Shown here: positions 9,168 through 16,348 of the stretch, piece after piece
Position numbering within the stretch: position 1 is the stretch's first letter
How the letters are laid out: each line of letters starts with the position of its first letter
Assembly (NCBI RefSeq): GCF_001543145.1
Contig: NZ_CP014160.1
Coordinates: 372,001 to 436,000, forward strand
Origin: Aerococcus sanguinicola
GTDB taxonomy: Bacteria; Bacillota; Bacilli; Lactobacillales; Aerococcaceae
Direction: 5' to 3'
DNA length: 64,000 nt
Translations under genes and position numbers: made by a program
The notes under the pieces: model-generated
Told to the model about the DNA's origin: nothing
Database searches by the model: none
The model's input: only the letters and a program-made list of their open reading frames with translations

Positions 9168-9557
9168 ATGGAAAAAGTATCCCATTATCAACGTCTAAAA
9201 GCCCTCTTCACCCCCGCCAGCCAGCTTGCGGAAGTCAAGCCGAGTCAAATGAATACAGCCAGCCCAAGCGCTGAACCCAGCCAGCTGACCCAGACCATGC
9301 CCGCCCTAGCCATCGCCCGCGGACTGGACCAGGCCCTGAGCCAAGGCGACCCCATCTACCTGACCGTCAGTCGTAAAAATGGTCCCCTCCTGACCAAGGA
9401 CATCCTCTTTGGCACTGTTAAGCACATCGACAACCACAAAGAACGCATCGTCTTCGCCGAAGCCCTCAACCCCGTCACCCACCTCATCGCCCTCGACCGC
9501 ATCCAGGCCATCAAAGCCGTGGGGAAAGAAAACTTGAAATCCCTCTCTAGCCGATAA
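9168..9557 (+). CDS. YolD-like protein, probable SOS-regulated
   Basis: A 129-residue cytoplasmic protein with a polar, low-complexity N-terminus (about 1-50) and a C-terminal half of short beta strands: DPIYLTVSRKNG, LFGTVKHIDNHKERIVFAE, HLIALDRIQAIKAV. This strand order and the G-x-V-x-x-I-D and L-D-x-I words fit the YolD-like family, which in Firmicutes usually sits beside a Y-family polymerase and is under LexA control. Here it stands alone between gmk and cls. AAAGGAG precedes the ATG by 7-8 bases, and a strong promoter with two LexA boxes lies upstream. Family assignment is from pattern, not a search; the regulatory call is firmer than the function. An intrinsic terminator follows at 9606-9637. 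Confidence 0.75.
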   Translation: MEKVSHYQRLKALFTPASQLAEVKPSQMNTASPSAEPSQLTQTMPALAIARGLDQALSQGDPIYLTVSRKNGPLLTKDILFGTVKHIDNHKERIVFAEALNPVTHLIALDRIQAIKAVGKENLKSLSSR

Positions 9558-9605
9558 CTAGGTCTCATACAGGGGCAAGCAATGATTAAAATATAAAATA
9601 AGATT

Positions 9606-9640
9606 AACAAGCTAGCAAGGCCCTTGCTAGCTTGTTTTCA
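9606..9640 (+). terminator. Intrinsic terminator of the YolD-like gene
   Basis: AACAAGCTAGCAAGG pairs with CCTTGCTAGCTTGTT, followed by T residues. The same stem word recurs in the terminator at 36889. Confidence 0.85.
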
Positions 9641-9679
9641 TTATAGTGAGGAAGAGGTCTGCTTGCCTAGCAGAGGGCA

Positions 9680-9836
9680 ACTTGCTAATCGAGGGCCTGT
9701 TTGCAAGTTAGTGCGAGCCTACTTGCTAATCGAAGTTCTGTTTGAAAGTTGACGCAACCCTACTTTCAAACAGGGCTGGCATTCGAAAGTTACCAAAACC
9801 CTACTTTCAAACGGAGTCGCCATTTGAAACCTCCCA
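9680..9836. repeat. 41-bp hairpin array (ACTT family), 4 units
   Basis: Units start at 9680, 9721, 9762 and 9803. The first has ACTTGC paired with GCAAGT, the last two ACTTTC paired with GAAAGT, and the second is a hybrid (ACTTGC with GAAAGT). Lies between the convergent YolD-like and cls genes. Confidence 0.9.
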
Positions 9837-9931
9837 CTGCTCGATGCAGCCATTCTTGAAGTTCTAACTATTCAAATTCCTAGTTCAAAAGCGAAACAAA
9901 TGCCACCAAGACCATTTCATTCCTCCCAGAT

Positions 9932-9970
9932 AAAAAAGCTGTCCTCTATTGGCAGAGGGCAGCTTTTTTG
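9932..9970. terminator. Bidirectional terminator 3' of cls
   Basis: AAAAAAGCTG-CCTCT stem with AGAGG-CAGCTTTTTT around a short loop. Lies 6 bases past the cls stop on the minus strand. Confidence 0.85.
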
Positions 9971-9975
9971 CTTCA

Positions 9976-11454
9976 TTATAAGATGGGCGAGAGGAGTCGT
10001 GATAAGTTCTGGCGGAGTTTTTTCCACCAGGATTGTTGGTCGAAGTAGGCAGCGTCCAGTGTGGTTGAGACCTTCAAGTCGTCCTGGTAGGCGGCTTTGA
10101 GTTTAGCCACCAGGTCCTTGTCATAGACAAAGGCGTTGACTTCAAAGTTCAGGCTGAAGGAGCGGATATCGAAGTTGGCGGTGCCGACACTGGCGACTTC
10201 ATCGTCGGCAATAACCACCTTGGAATGGAGGAAGCCCTTGTCATAGCGGTGGACGTGGACGCCTTTTTCGATGATCTCCCGGCAGTAGTACTCAGTGGCC
10301 CGGTAGACGAAGGGGTGGTCGGGCTTGCAAGGGATCATGAGGTGGACCTCAACCCCTGACAGGGCCGCGATTTCCAGGGCTTCGTAGACACTCTCATCGG
10401 GTATGAAGTAGGGAGTCTGGATGTAGAGGGTGTGCTCGGCCGAGTTGATCAATTGGATGTAGCCCAGCTTGATCTGGTCGGTGTCGTCTTCCGGCCCGCT
10501 GGACACAATCTGCATGGGGACGTGACCGTGGTCTGCCTCGTTGACTTCCGGGAAATAGGACCGGGCGTCATCCGAGATCTCCAGGAAGTCGTCGTAGCTG
10601 TAGTCCATGGAGGCGCACCAGTCGCGGATAAAGCGGGTCTGCATGGCTTGGACCGCTTCCCCGCGAACGCGCAGGTGGGTGTCCCGCCAGTAGCCCAGGG
10701 GCCCCAGTCCGATGTATTCCTTGGCGATGTTGAAGCCACCGACATAGCCTAAGTCACCATCGATAATGACCAATTTGCGGTGGTTGCGGAAGTTGAGGCG
10801 CAGGTCGACCAGCCAGAAGCCCCGGCTAAAGAAGCCACTGGTCTCTGCCCCTGCCTCCTCCAGCCGGTTGATGTCCTTACGACTGAGTTTCCGGCTGCCT
10901 AAAGGATCATAGAGCAGGCGGACTTTGACCCCCGCCTCTGCTCGCTCAGCCAGGGCTTCCACCACCTGGGAGCCCATCTCATCGGAAGAGAAGATGTAGT
11001 ACTGGATGTGGATATGGTCCTTGGCCTGGCGGATATCTTCCAGGAGCTGGCGCATCTTGGCCTTGCCATCGACGTAGAGATCCACATCATTGCTGTTGGT
11101 CAGGAGGGCATCATCCGTCTGGTAAAAAAGCTTGATCAGACTCTGCTGGCTGGAGGGATAAGTCTTCAAGTCCCGGTGCATGCCATCTTCATTGATGTAC
11201 TTATCGACCAGGCTGCTCATCCCCATAACTTGCTGTTGGGAGAGGGAAAAAATCTTGTCGTCGGACAGGCGTCGGCCAACGAAGAAATAGAGAATAAAAC
11301 CAAAACCAGGCAGGAGGATCAAGACCAAGAGCCAGGCCCAGATCGAAGTGACCGGACGGCGCTGGCGGAAGACCGTGAAGATCGCCAGGATGGTGTTGGC
11401 AATAATAAAGAGCGAAAATAAATTGACTAAAACAGTTTGTGTTGTTTCTAACAT
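9976..11454 (-). CDS. cls: Cardiolipin synthase (phospholipase D family)
   Basis: Condenses two phosphatidylglycerol molecules into cardiolipin at the cytoplasmic membrane. The 492-residue product has two N-terminal membrane spans (about residues 5-25 and 33-55, ending in FILYFFVGRRL) and two PLD catalytic motifs, HRKLVIIDGDLGYVGG near 221 and HSKVVIADDEVASVGTAN near 408. Length matches Firmicutes cardiolipin synthases (about 480-510). The open frame extends 46 codons further upstream through a repeat remnant, but ATG 11454 has AAGAGGTG in front and begins at the normal N-terminus, so the longer start is rejected. A terminator lies just downstream. Confidence 0.95.
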   Translation of the reverse strand: MLETTQTVLVNLFSLFIIANTILAIFTVFRQRRPVTSIWAWLLVLILLPGFGFILYFFVGRRLSDDKIFSLSQQQVMGMSSLVDKYINEDGMHRDLKTYPSSQQSLIKLFYQTDDALLTNSNDVDLYVDGKAKMRQLLEDIRQAKDHIHIQYYIFSSDEMGSQVVEALAERAEAGVKVRLLYDPLGSRKLSRKDINRLEEAGAETSGFFSRGFWLVDLRLNFRNHRKLVIIDGDLGYVGGFNIAKEYIGLGPLGYWRDTHLRVRGEAVQAMQTRFIRDWCASMDYSYDDFLEISDDARSYFPEVNEADHGHVPMQIVSSGPEDDTDQIKLGYIQLINSAEHTLYIQTPYFIPDESVYEALEIAALSGVEVHLMIPCKPDHPFVYRATEYYCREIIEKGVHVHRYDKGFLHSKVVIADDEVASVGTANFDIRSFSLNFEVNAFVYDKDLVAKLKAAYQDDLKVSTTLDAAYFDQQSWWKKLRQNLSRLLSPIL

Positions 11455-11511
11455 GCAGTCACCTCTTAAAAAAAGAGACCGATAAGCTGGTTCTGATTGA
11501 GATGGTGCTGG

Positions 11512-11591
11512 TGAGCATCCGCTGCGCTTTTGAACTGGCTCTATTGAAGAGCCATGGTTAAGGACCAGATTCAAAGCTTCACTACTGCTCA
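11512..11591 (-). repeat. Internally deleted 175-bp element (about 80 bp)
   Basis: Has both ends (TGAGCATCCGCTGCGC and inverted TGAGCAGTAGTGAAGC) and both GCCATGG-side words but lacks the whole central part. Placed just upstream of the cls ribosome site. Confidence 0.8.
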
Positions 11592-11743
11592 AAAATAATT
11601 AGCTGGCTCCCTGTGACTGAGCCATCAATTGCCAACACTAAATAATTAAAGAACCACATAGCTTTCGGCCTCTTTTTGGATTATGAAGTATTTTTTATTT
11701 GGGTTTGTCAGATTGGATGAAGTGTTTTCGAAAAGTCGTGGCG

Positions 11744-11900
11744 GTCTATCTGCTTTCAGCGCTCCCGAGCGCAAATCGGCGCTGACTATTTGCTCTCAAA
11801 GCTGGCGAAGGCAAATTGGCGACTCGCTATTTGCTTTCGGAGCTTGCGAGCGCAAATTGGCGACTTGCTATTTGCTTTCAGCGCTCCCGAGCGCAAATAG
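11744..11900. repeat. 41-bp hairpin array (CTATTTGC family), 4 units
   Basis: CTATCTGC/CTATTTGC at 11746, 11786, 11827 and 11868 pairs with GCAAATAG-like words about 20 bp later. In the last unit CTATTTGC and GCAAATAG match perfectly. Lies between cls and thiT. Confidence 0.9.
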
Positions 11901-11922
11901 TCGCCAAGTCTCACACCCTTCC

Positions 11923-12041
11923 TAGTCGGGTTCGGTCGCGCAGAAGTGGCTCCTCTTCACAAAATCCCTGCGAAGTCTCTCGACTTCTCCGGTCTTTTGC
12001 TCCAGAGGTCCACTTCTACCCGCGCTCCCTCACACCCTTCC
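11923..12041 (-). repeat. 3'-gene structured element after thiT
   Basis: On the minus strand, a few bases past the thiT stop, GGGTGTGAGGGAGCGCGGG, then AGAAGTGG, an inner GAAGTC/GACTTC hairpin, CCACTTCT and the constant end CGAACCCGACTA. Same orientation relative to the gene as the copies at 18809-19046 and 26190-26305. Confidence 0.85.
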
Positions 12042-12641
12042 TTAATCATTCAGGAGTCTCGACCGTTCTTTGCGCGAGATGTACTTGGTGTAGCGCGGGA
12101 TGAAGTATTTGGCGGAGACGTTGAGGGTGACGATTAGGATGGCTAGGGCGATGCCTAGGTTGAGGAGGAAGCTGAGGCCGTTGGTGCGGAAGGCTTCGGC
12201 GAGGCCGGTGCTTTCGGCTTGGATCCAGACCTGGTCGACGAAGCGACAGATAAAGTAGCAGAGGACACCGATTAGCGACCCGGTGACCAGGTTGAGATAG
12301 ACTGAAGACATCCGTCGATTATGCAAGGTGCGTTGGAGGTTGCGGGCAAAGAGTCCGGCGAATCCGACAGCGGCTGAGGCAATGACCAAGGCTAGGCTGT
12401 GGGGCCAATTGGTCAGGGCGTCGGGCACCTGGTAGAGCTGGATGATGCCCACCAAGCCACCCGCCAAGCAAGCTGGCAGAGCTCCCCGGCGGAAGGCATA
12501 GAAGAGGATGAGGACGAGTCCCATCTCCAGACTCAGTCCCGTCTCTCCTAGTTCAGCGGGGAAGACCAGCTGCAAGAGCCCAGCCAGTAGTGCCAGTAAA
12601 AAGCCTTCAATGATTGTCATAAATCGCTGTGATGCTTTCAT
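12042..12641 (-). CDS. thiT: Energy-coupled thiamine transporter S component ThiT
   Basis: Membrane protein of 199 residues with about six hydrophobic segments. The FRRGALPACLAGGLVGIIQL segment, the middle PHSLALVIASAAVGFAGLF segment and the late FRTNGLSFLLNLG segment resemble ThiT, the thiamine-binding S component that docks on the shared ECF energizing module. The family's usual length is about 180-200. The ATG lies 3 bases after the rnjB stop, so it is in an operon with RNase J, and no TPP riboswitch separates them. The assignment rests on pattern; another small ECF S component is possible. Confidence 0.75.
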   Translation of the reverse strand: MKASQRFMTIIEGFLLALLAGLLQLVFPAELGETGLSLEMGLVLILFYAFRRGALPACLAGGLVGIIQLYQVPDALTNWPHSLALVIASAAVGFAGLFARNLQRTLHNRRMSSVYLNLVTGSLIGVLCYFICRFVDQVWIQAESTGLAEAFRTNGLSFLLNLGIALAILIVTLNVSAKYFIPRYTKYISRKERSRLLND

Positions 12642-12644
12642 AAA

Positions 12645-14348
12645 CTATCCTTTCTTTCCGCCCTTCTTCTTGCGACCCTTGCGGTAGTTGGAAGCTTCCA
12701 TAATTACCGGTAGGATCATTGGCCGGCGGTTGGTTTGCTTGAAGAGGAACTTGCCGAGTTCATCACGGATGCCCGATTTGAGCTTGGACCATTGGAAGTT
12801 CTTGTCTTCCAGGTTGTCAAGGACCACCTTGCGAACCCGTTCGCTCGATTCTTTAAGCAAGTCTTCGCTTTCTTTCATGAAGATAAAACCTCGAGAAATG
12901 ATCTCTGGTCCTGCCAGGATCTTGCCTTCGCGGCGGGAGATGGTCAGGACAACGACGAAGATCCCGTCTTCCCCGAGCATGGTCCGGTCGCGGAGCACAA
13001 TATTTCCGATGTCGCCCACGCCAGAACCGTCGATGAGGACATTGCTGGCGGGAACCTTATCGCCGAGGGTCATTTTGCCCTTCTTGTAGGTCAGGGTATC
13101 GCCCTTATCGAGGAGGAAGATCTGGTTTTCTTTAAAACCAATCTGCTCGGCCAATTTCTTGTGGGCGTGCATGAGTTGGTATTCTCCTGACACAGGAATC
13201 AGATACTGAGGCTTCAAGATGGACATGAGGAATTGCAGGTCCTTAGGCGAGGCGTGGCCAGAGGTGTGGTACTTGGACGAGAGTTCCAGGGTGTGGCCCC
13301 CTGCCCGGTAGACCATGTCTTTGGTTTCTGGCACGACTTTTTCCATGTCGGTATTCGGGGTGGTGGCCAAGATGACCAGGTCCCCTTCCTTGATCTTCAG
13401 CTGCTTGTTGCCCCGGGCCTTGGCCATGCGTTGGAGGGCATAGAGGGGCTCGCCGGACTTACCGGTCTCAAGGATAATAATTTCTTCATCCTTATAATTG
13501 CCCAACTGCTCGGTGCGCTTGATCAGGTCCTTGCTCGGTAACTTGAGCTTGTCCAAGCGGATGGCCACATCGATGATCTGTTCCAGAGCTTCCCCTGAAA
13601 TAAAGATATGGCGGCCGGTGGACTGGGCCACGTCGATGATCTGTTGGAGCCGCATGAGGTTGGAAGCGACCGCAGAAACGATCACCCGACCCTCTGCCTT
13701 GACCACTTCATCTTGGAGGGACTCCTTAACCACCACTTCGCTGGCATTCTCGAAATAGGAAGCAGCCTTGCTGGATTCACTGAGAAGGGCCAAAACACCT
13801 TCGCCAGCCACCTGGGTTAGCCGAGCAAAGTCTGTGGCATAGTCTTCCGAAACGGACGCATCCATCTTGAAGTCCCCGGTGTAGACAATATTGCCTTCCG
13901 AGGTCTTCAAGACAATGGCCACGGAATCAGGGAGAGAGTGGGTGGTCTTAATGAAGCTGACCACCACATCTCCAAAATCGATCTCATTATCGTCGTCAAT
14001 CGTATGGAAGTCCTTGAAATTCTTCACGCCCACAGACCGGCTCATCACCTTCAAGAGTTCGATGGTCAACTCGGTCCCAAAAACAGGCACATTGACTTCC
14101 TTCAAGAGATAAGGCAACCCCCCGATAGCATCGGGATGGCCGTGGGTTAAGAAGACCCCGGCAATCCGGTCCTCATTCTCTTTCAAATAGCTAAAGTCAG
14201 GAATCATCACATCGATCCCTAACATTTCATTGGGTGGGTAGACGAGACCGCAATCCAGGATATAGATCATGCCATCGACTTCAACGATGTACATGTCCTT
14301 ACCATTCTCGCGGACGCCCCCCCAGGAAATAAATTTTATTTCACTCAT
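12645..14348 (-). CDS. rnjB: Ribonuclease J, J2-type (altered metal site)
   Basis: Metallo-beta-lactamase/beta-CASP ribonuclease that takes part in mRNA decay and rRNA maturation as a J1/J2 complex. The 567-residue protein has the N-terminal GGVRENGKDMY start, the metal motif region FLTHGHPDAIGG (H69, H71, D73, with Ala74 where active J1 enzymes carry the second His of HxHxDH), the beta-CASP region and the late HTSGHASPKDL motif. Loss of that His is typical of RNase J2 paralogs, which have weak or no nuclease activity alone. The basic tail GRKKKGGKKG may bind RNA. It heads a two-gene operon with thiT. Confidence 0.88.
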   Translation of the reverse strand: MSEIKFISWGGVRENGKDMYIVEVDGMIYILDCGLVYPPNEMLGIDVMIPDFSYLKENEDRIAGVFLTHGHPDAIGGLPYLLKEVNVPVFGTELTIELLKVMSRSVGVKNFKDFHTIDDDNEIDFGDVVVSFIKTTHSLPDSVAIVLKTSEGNIVYTGDFKMDASVSEDYATDFARLTQVAGEGVLALLSESSKAASYFENASEVVVKESLQDEVVKAEGRVIVSAVASNLMRLQQIIDVAQSTGRHIFISGEALEQIIDVAIRLDKLKLPSKDLIKRTEQLGNYKDEEIIILETGKSGEPLYALQRMAKARGNKQLKIKEGDLVILATTPNTDMEKVVPETKDMVYRAGGHTLELSSKYHTSGHASPKDLQFLMSILKPQYLIPVSGEYQLMHAHKKLAEQIGFKENQIFLLDKGDTLTYKKGKMTLGDKVPASNVLIDGSGVGDIGNIVLRDRTMLGEDGIFVVVLTISRREGKILAGPEIISRGFIFMKESEDLLKESSERVRKVVLDNLEDKNFQWSKLKSGIRDELGKFLFKQTNRRPMILPVIMEASNYRKGRKKKGGKKG

Positions 14349-14605
14349 AGAAACCTCCTTAAATGAATTATCCCTAGACAGAAACAGAGCACTCCAACCC
14401 TCTAAATCGGCATGAGTGCTTGCTTCTAAACTAGATTTTTATTTTATAAATTTACTTTTAAATTTTTGGCATTGGTGAATAATGTTAAACACTCTGTTCT
14501 AAAGAAGTCTAACGAATGCTCACCAGCACCGTTTAATTTAATGCTTCTTATTTTTTAGCACCGCTGGTAGCCGATTGAGCACACTTCTCACCGCCACTTG
14601 ATTTA

Positions 14606-14781
14606 TGAGCAGTAGTGGAGCTTTGAAGTTGGTCCTTAGCCATGAAAAAGCAAGCGATGTGAATTAGGGATAGTTGGCTTTAGCCTTTCTAGCCCTTTGA
14701 AGCTCGCTAGGTGAGGGACCTTGGCCCGAACCGATGCCATGGCTCTTCAAGGACCAAATTCAAAAGTGGAACGAATGCTCA
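14606..14781 (+). repeat. 175-bp inverted-repeat element, copy 2
   Basis: Full copy between asd and rnjB. The inner arm word TTGGTCCTT occurs on the left and, inverted, on the right. A stray right end (ACGAATGCTCACCAGCAC) lies at 14513-14531. Confidence 0.9.
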
Positions 14782-14802
14782 TCAGCACCATTTATCTAAA
14801 GC

Positions 14803-15846
14803 TTAAATCAAGTCTTGCTTAATCATTTCTTCGGCGATTTGCACGGAGTTCAATGCGGCACCCTTCCACAAGTTATCTGAAACAATCCAGAGGTGGAAGC
14901 CGTTTGGAACATCCAAATCTTTACGGATCCGGCCGACAAATGTTTCCTTCTTCCCTTCTGCATTGATGGCTTGTGGGTAGACTTGGTTTTGGATATCGTC
15001 TTCAACCACAATGCCAGGTGCTTGGCGCAAGATATCTTGTATCGCTTCAATTGTAACATTATTTTCGCCAATTTCAATATAAACACTCTCAGAATGTGCA
15101 CGAAGAACTGGCACGCGAACGCAAGTGGTGGAAACAGGCAGGTCTTTCAGGCCCATGATCTTCTTAGTTTCGTTGGTCATCTTCATCTCTTCGAAGGTGT
15201 AGTGGTTGTCTTGGAACTTGTCGATCTGTGGCAGGACGTTGAAGGCCATTTGATAGTGCTTGTCGTCACCAGCACAAGGAAGGACTTCCGCTTCAGGGAC
15301 TTCCTTGCCTTCCACAATGGCCTTAGACTGGGCTAAGGTTTCTTCAATGGCTTCAGCCCCAGCTCCGGACACAGCCTGGTAGGTGGACGCAATCACGCGC
15401 TTGAGCCCGTAAGCATCGTGGATAGGCTTGAGGGCAGCCACCATTTGGATGGTTGAGCAGTTCGGGTTGGCGATGAGGCCTTTGTGGTCCTTCAAGGCTT
15501 CAGGGTTAACTTCAGGCACCACCAGTGGGGTATCTGGGTCCATCCGGAAGGCAGAAGTGTTGTCGATGGCCACAGCCCCAGCCTTCACCGCAGCGGGCAC
15601 GAATTTTTCAGAAAGGGCCCCACCAGCAGAGAAGATGGCGATGTCCACACCCTCGAAGGAGTCTTCGGTCAATTCTTCCACTTCATAGGTCTTGTCGCCG
15701 ACAGGAAGGATCTTCCCAGCTGAACGAGCAGAAGCCAAAAGTTTCACATCTTTAACGGGAATTTCCGCTTGAGGGAGGAGGTCACACAATTGTTCCCCCA
15801 CTGCTCCTGTAGCCCCAACGATTGCAACTGTATATTCTTTAGTCAT
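14803..15846 (-). CDS. asd: Aspartate-semialdehyde dehydrogenase
   Basis: NADP-dependent reduction of aspartyl-4-phosphate to aspartate semialdehyde, the branch point to lysine/diaminopimelate, threonine and methionine. The 347-residue protein has the dinucleotide-binding [14 protein letters not shown] at residues 7-20, the catalytic Cys130 in ANPNCSTIQ, and [14 protein letters not shown], all family hallmarks. Length is usual for the Gram-positive type. It stands alone, flanked by repeats on both sides (175-bp element downstream, long palindromic element upstream), so it is likely its own transcription unit. Confidence 0.96.
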   Translation of the reverse strand: MTKEYTVAIVGATGAVGEQLCDLLPQAEIPVKDVKLLASARSAGKILPVGDKTYEVEELTEDSFEGVDIAIFSAGGALSEKFVPAAVKAGAVAIDNTSAFRMDPDTPLVVPEVNPEALKDHKGLIANPNCSTIQMVAALKPIHDAYGLKRVIASTYQAVSGAGAEAIEETLAQSKAIVEGKEVPEAEVLPCAGDDKHYQMAFNVLPQIDKFQDNHYTFEEMKMTNETKKIMGLKDLPVSTTCVRVPVLRAHSESVYIEIGENNVTIEAIQDILRQAPGIVVEDDIQNQVYPQAINAEGKKETFVGRIRKDLDVPNGFHLWIVSDNLWKGAALNSVQIAEEMIKQDLI

Positions 15847-15870
15847 AGCGCTTCCTCACTTTTCTATCCG

Positions 15871-16050
15871 AAGAGGCTGGGACAAAAGCTTCGTCTTCTT
15901 TTTAAATATAACGAACTTTTTGGCAAAAATCTGTTCCAAAAGTCAGTCCTGACATCACTTCACGAACTATGGGAAATCGTTGATCAACGATTTCCCATAG
16001 TTCGCTCCACTGCTTCAGGCCTAACCGACTTTTGTCACACTCTCTTCTCA
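15871..16050. mobile_element. Long palindromic MITE-like element
   Basis: Imperfect terminal inverted repeat: AAGAGGCTGGGACAAAAG at 15871 against AAGAGAGTGTGACAAAAG read from the other end. At the centre, 15963-16004 is a perfect 42-bp palindrome (21-bp arms starting CGAACTATGGG). Between them CAAAAGTCAGT...CCTGA also pairs with the right side. No coding capacity. GCTGGGACAAAA ends are seen in non-autonomous elements of many Firmicutes; mobility is inferred. Confidence 0.75.
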
Positions 16051-16271
16051 TGATTTTTTTATTAATAGCCTTATTGTATCATATTTGTCAGACAAAGGCG
16101 GGCTTTTTACGAATTCTTAAGTGAGTCTTTGCGGCTTTTTGCCTGCTTTTCGGCTGGAAAAACGGGGCTTGAGGAGGAATCCACTTGGTTATTCTCATCG
16201 TTTTATCATTATCGCTCCTGAACACTTCTTTTTAACGCCTATAAAACCTATATAGGACGGGCTTTTAGGCC

Positions 16272-16300
16272 TTGTTAATTGGTCAAGGATTGATTATAAT
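16272..16300 (+). promoter_or_regulatory. Promoter of the GW-repeat protein gene
   Basis: TTGTTA at 16272-16277, 17-bp spacer, TATAAT at 16295-16300, about 50 bases before the start codon. Confidence 0.75.
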
Positions 16301-16348
16301 ATATGCGATTGCCTTAATTTAATCAGATATTAATCAAAGGAGAGACCT

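Noticed and set aside
11455..11592. N-terminal extension of cardiolipin synthase
   Set aside because: The extension reads through a 175-bp element remnant; a good ribosome site and a normal N-terminus are at 11454.
12642..12644. TPP riboswitch before thiT
   Set aside because: Only three bases separate rnjB and thiT; there is no room for a riboswitch.
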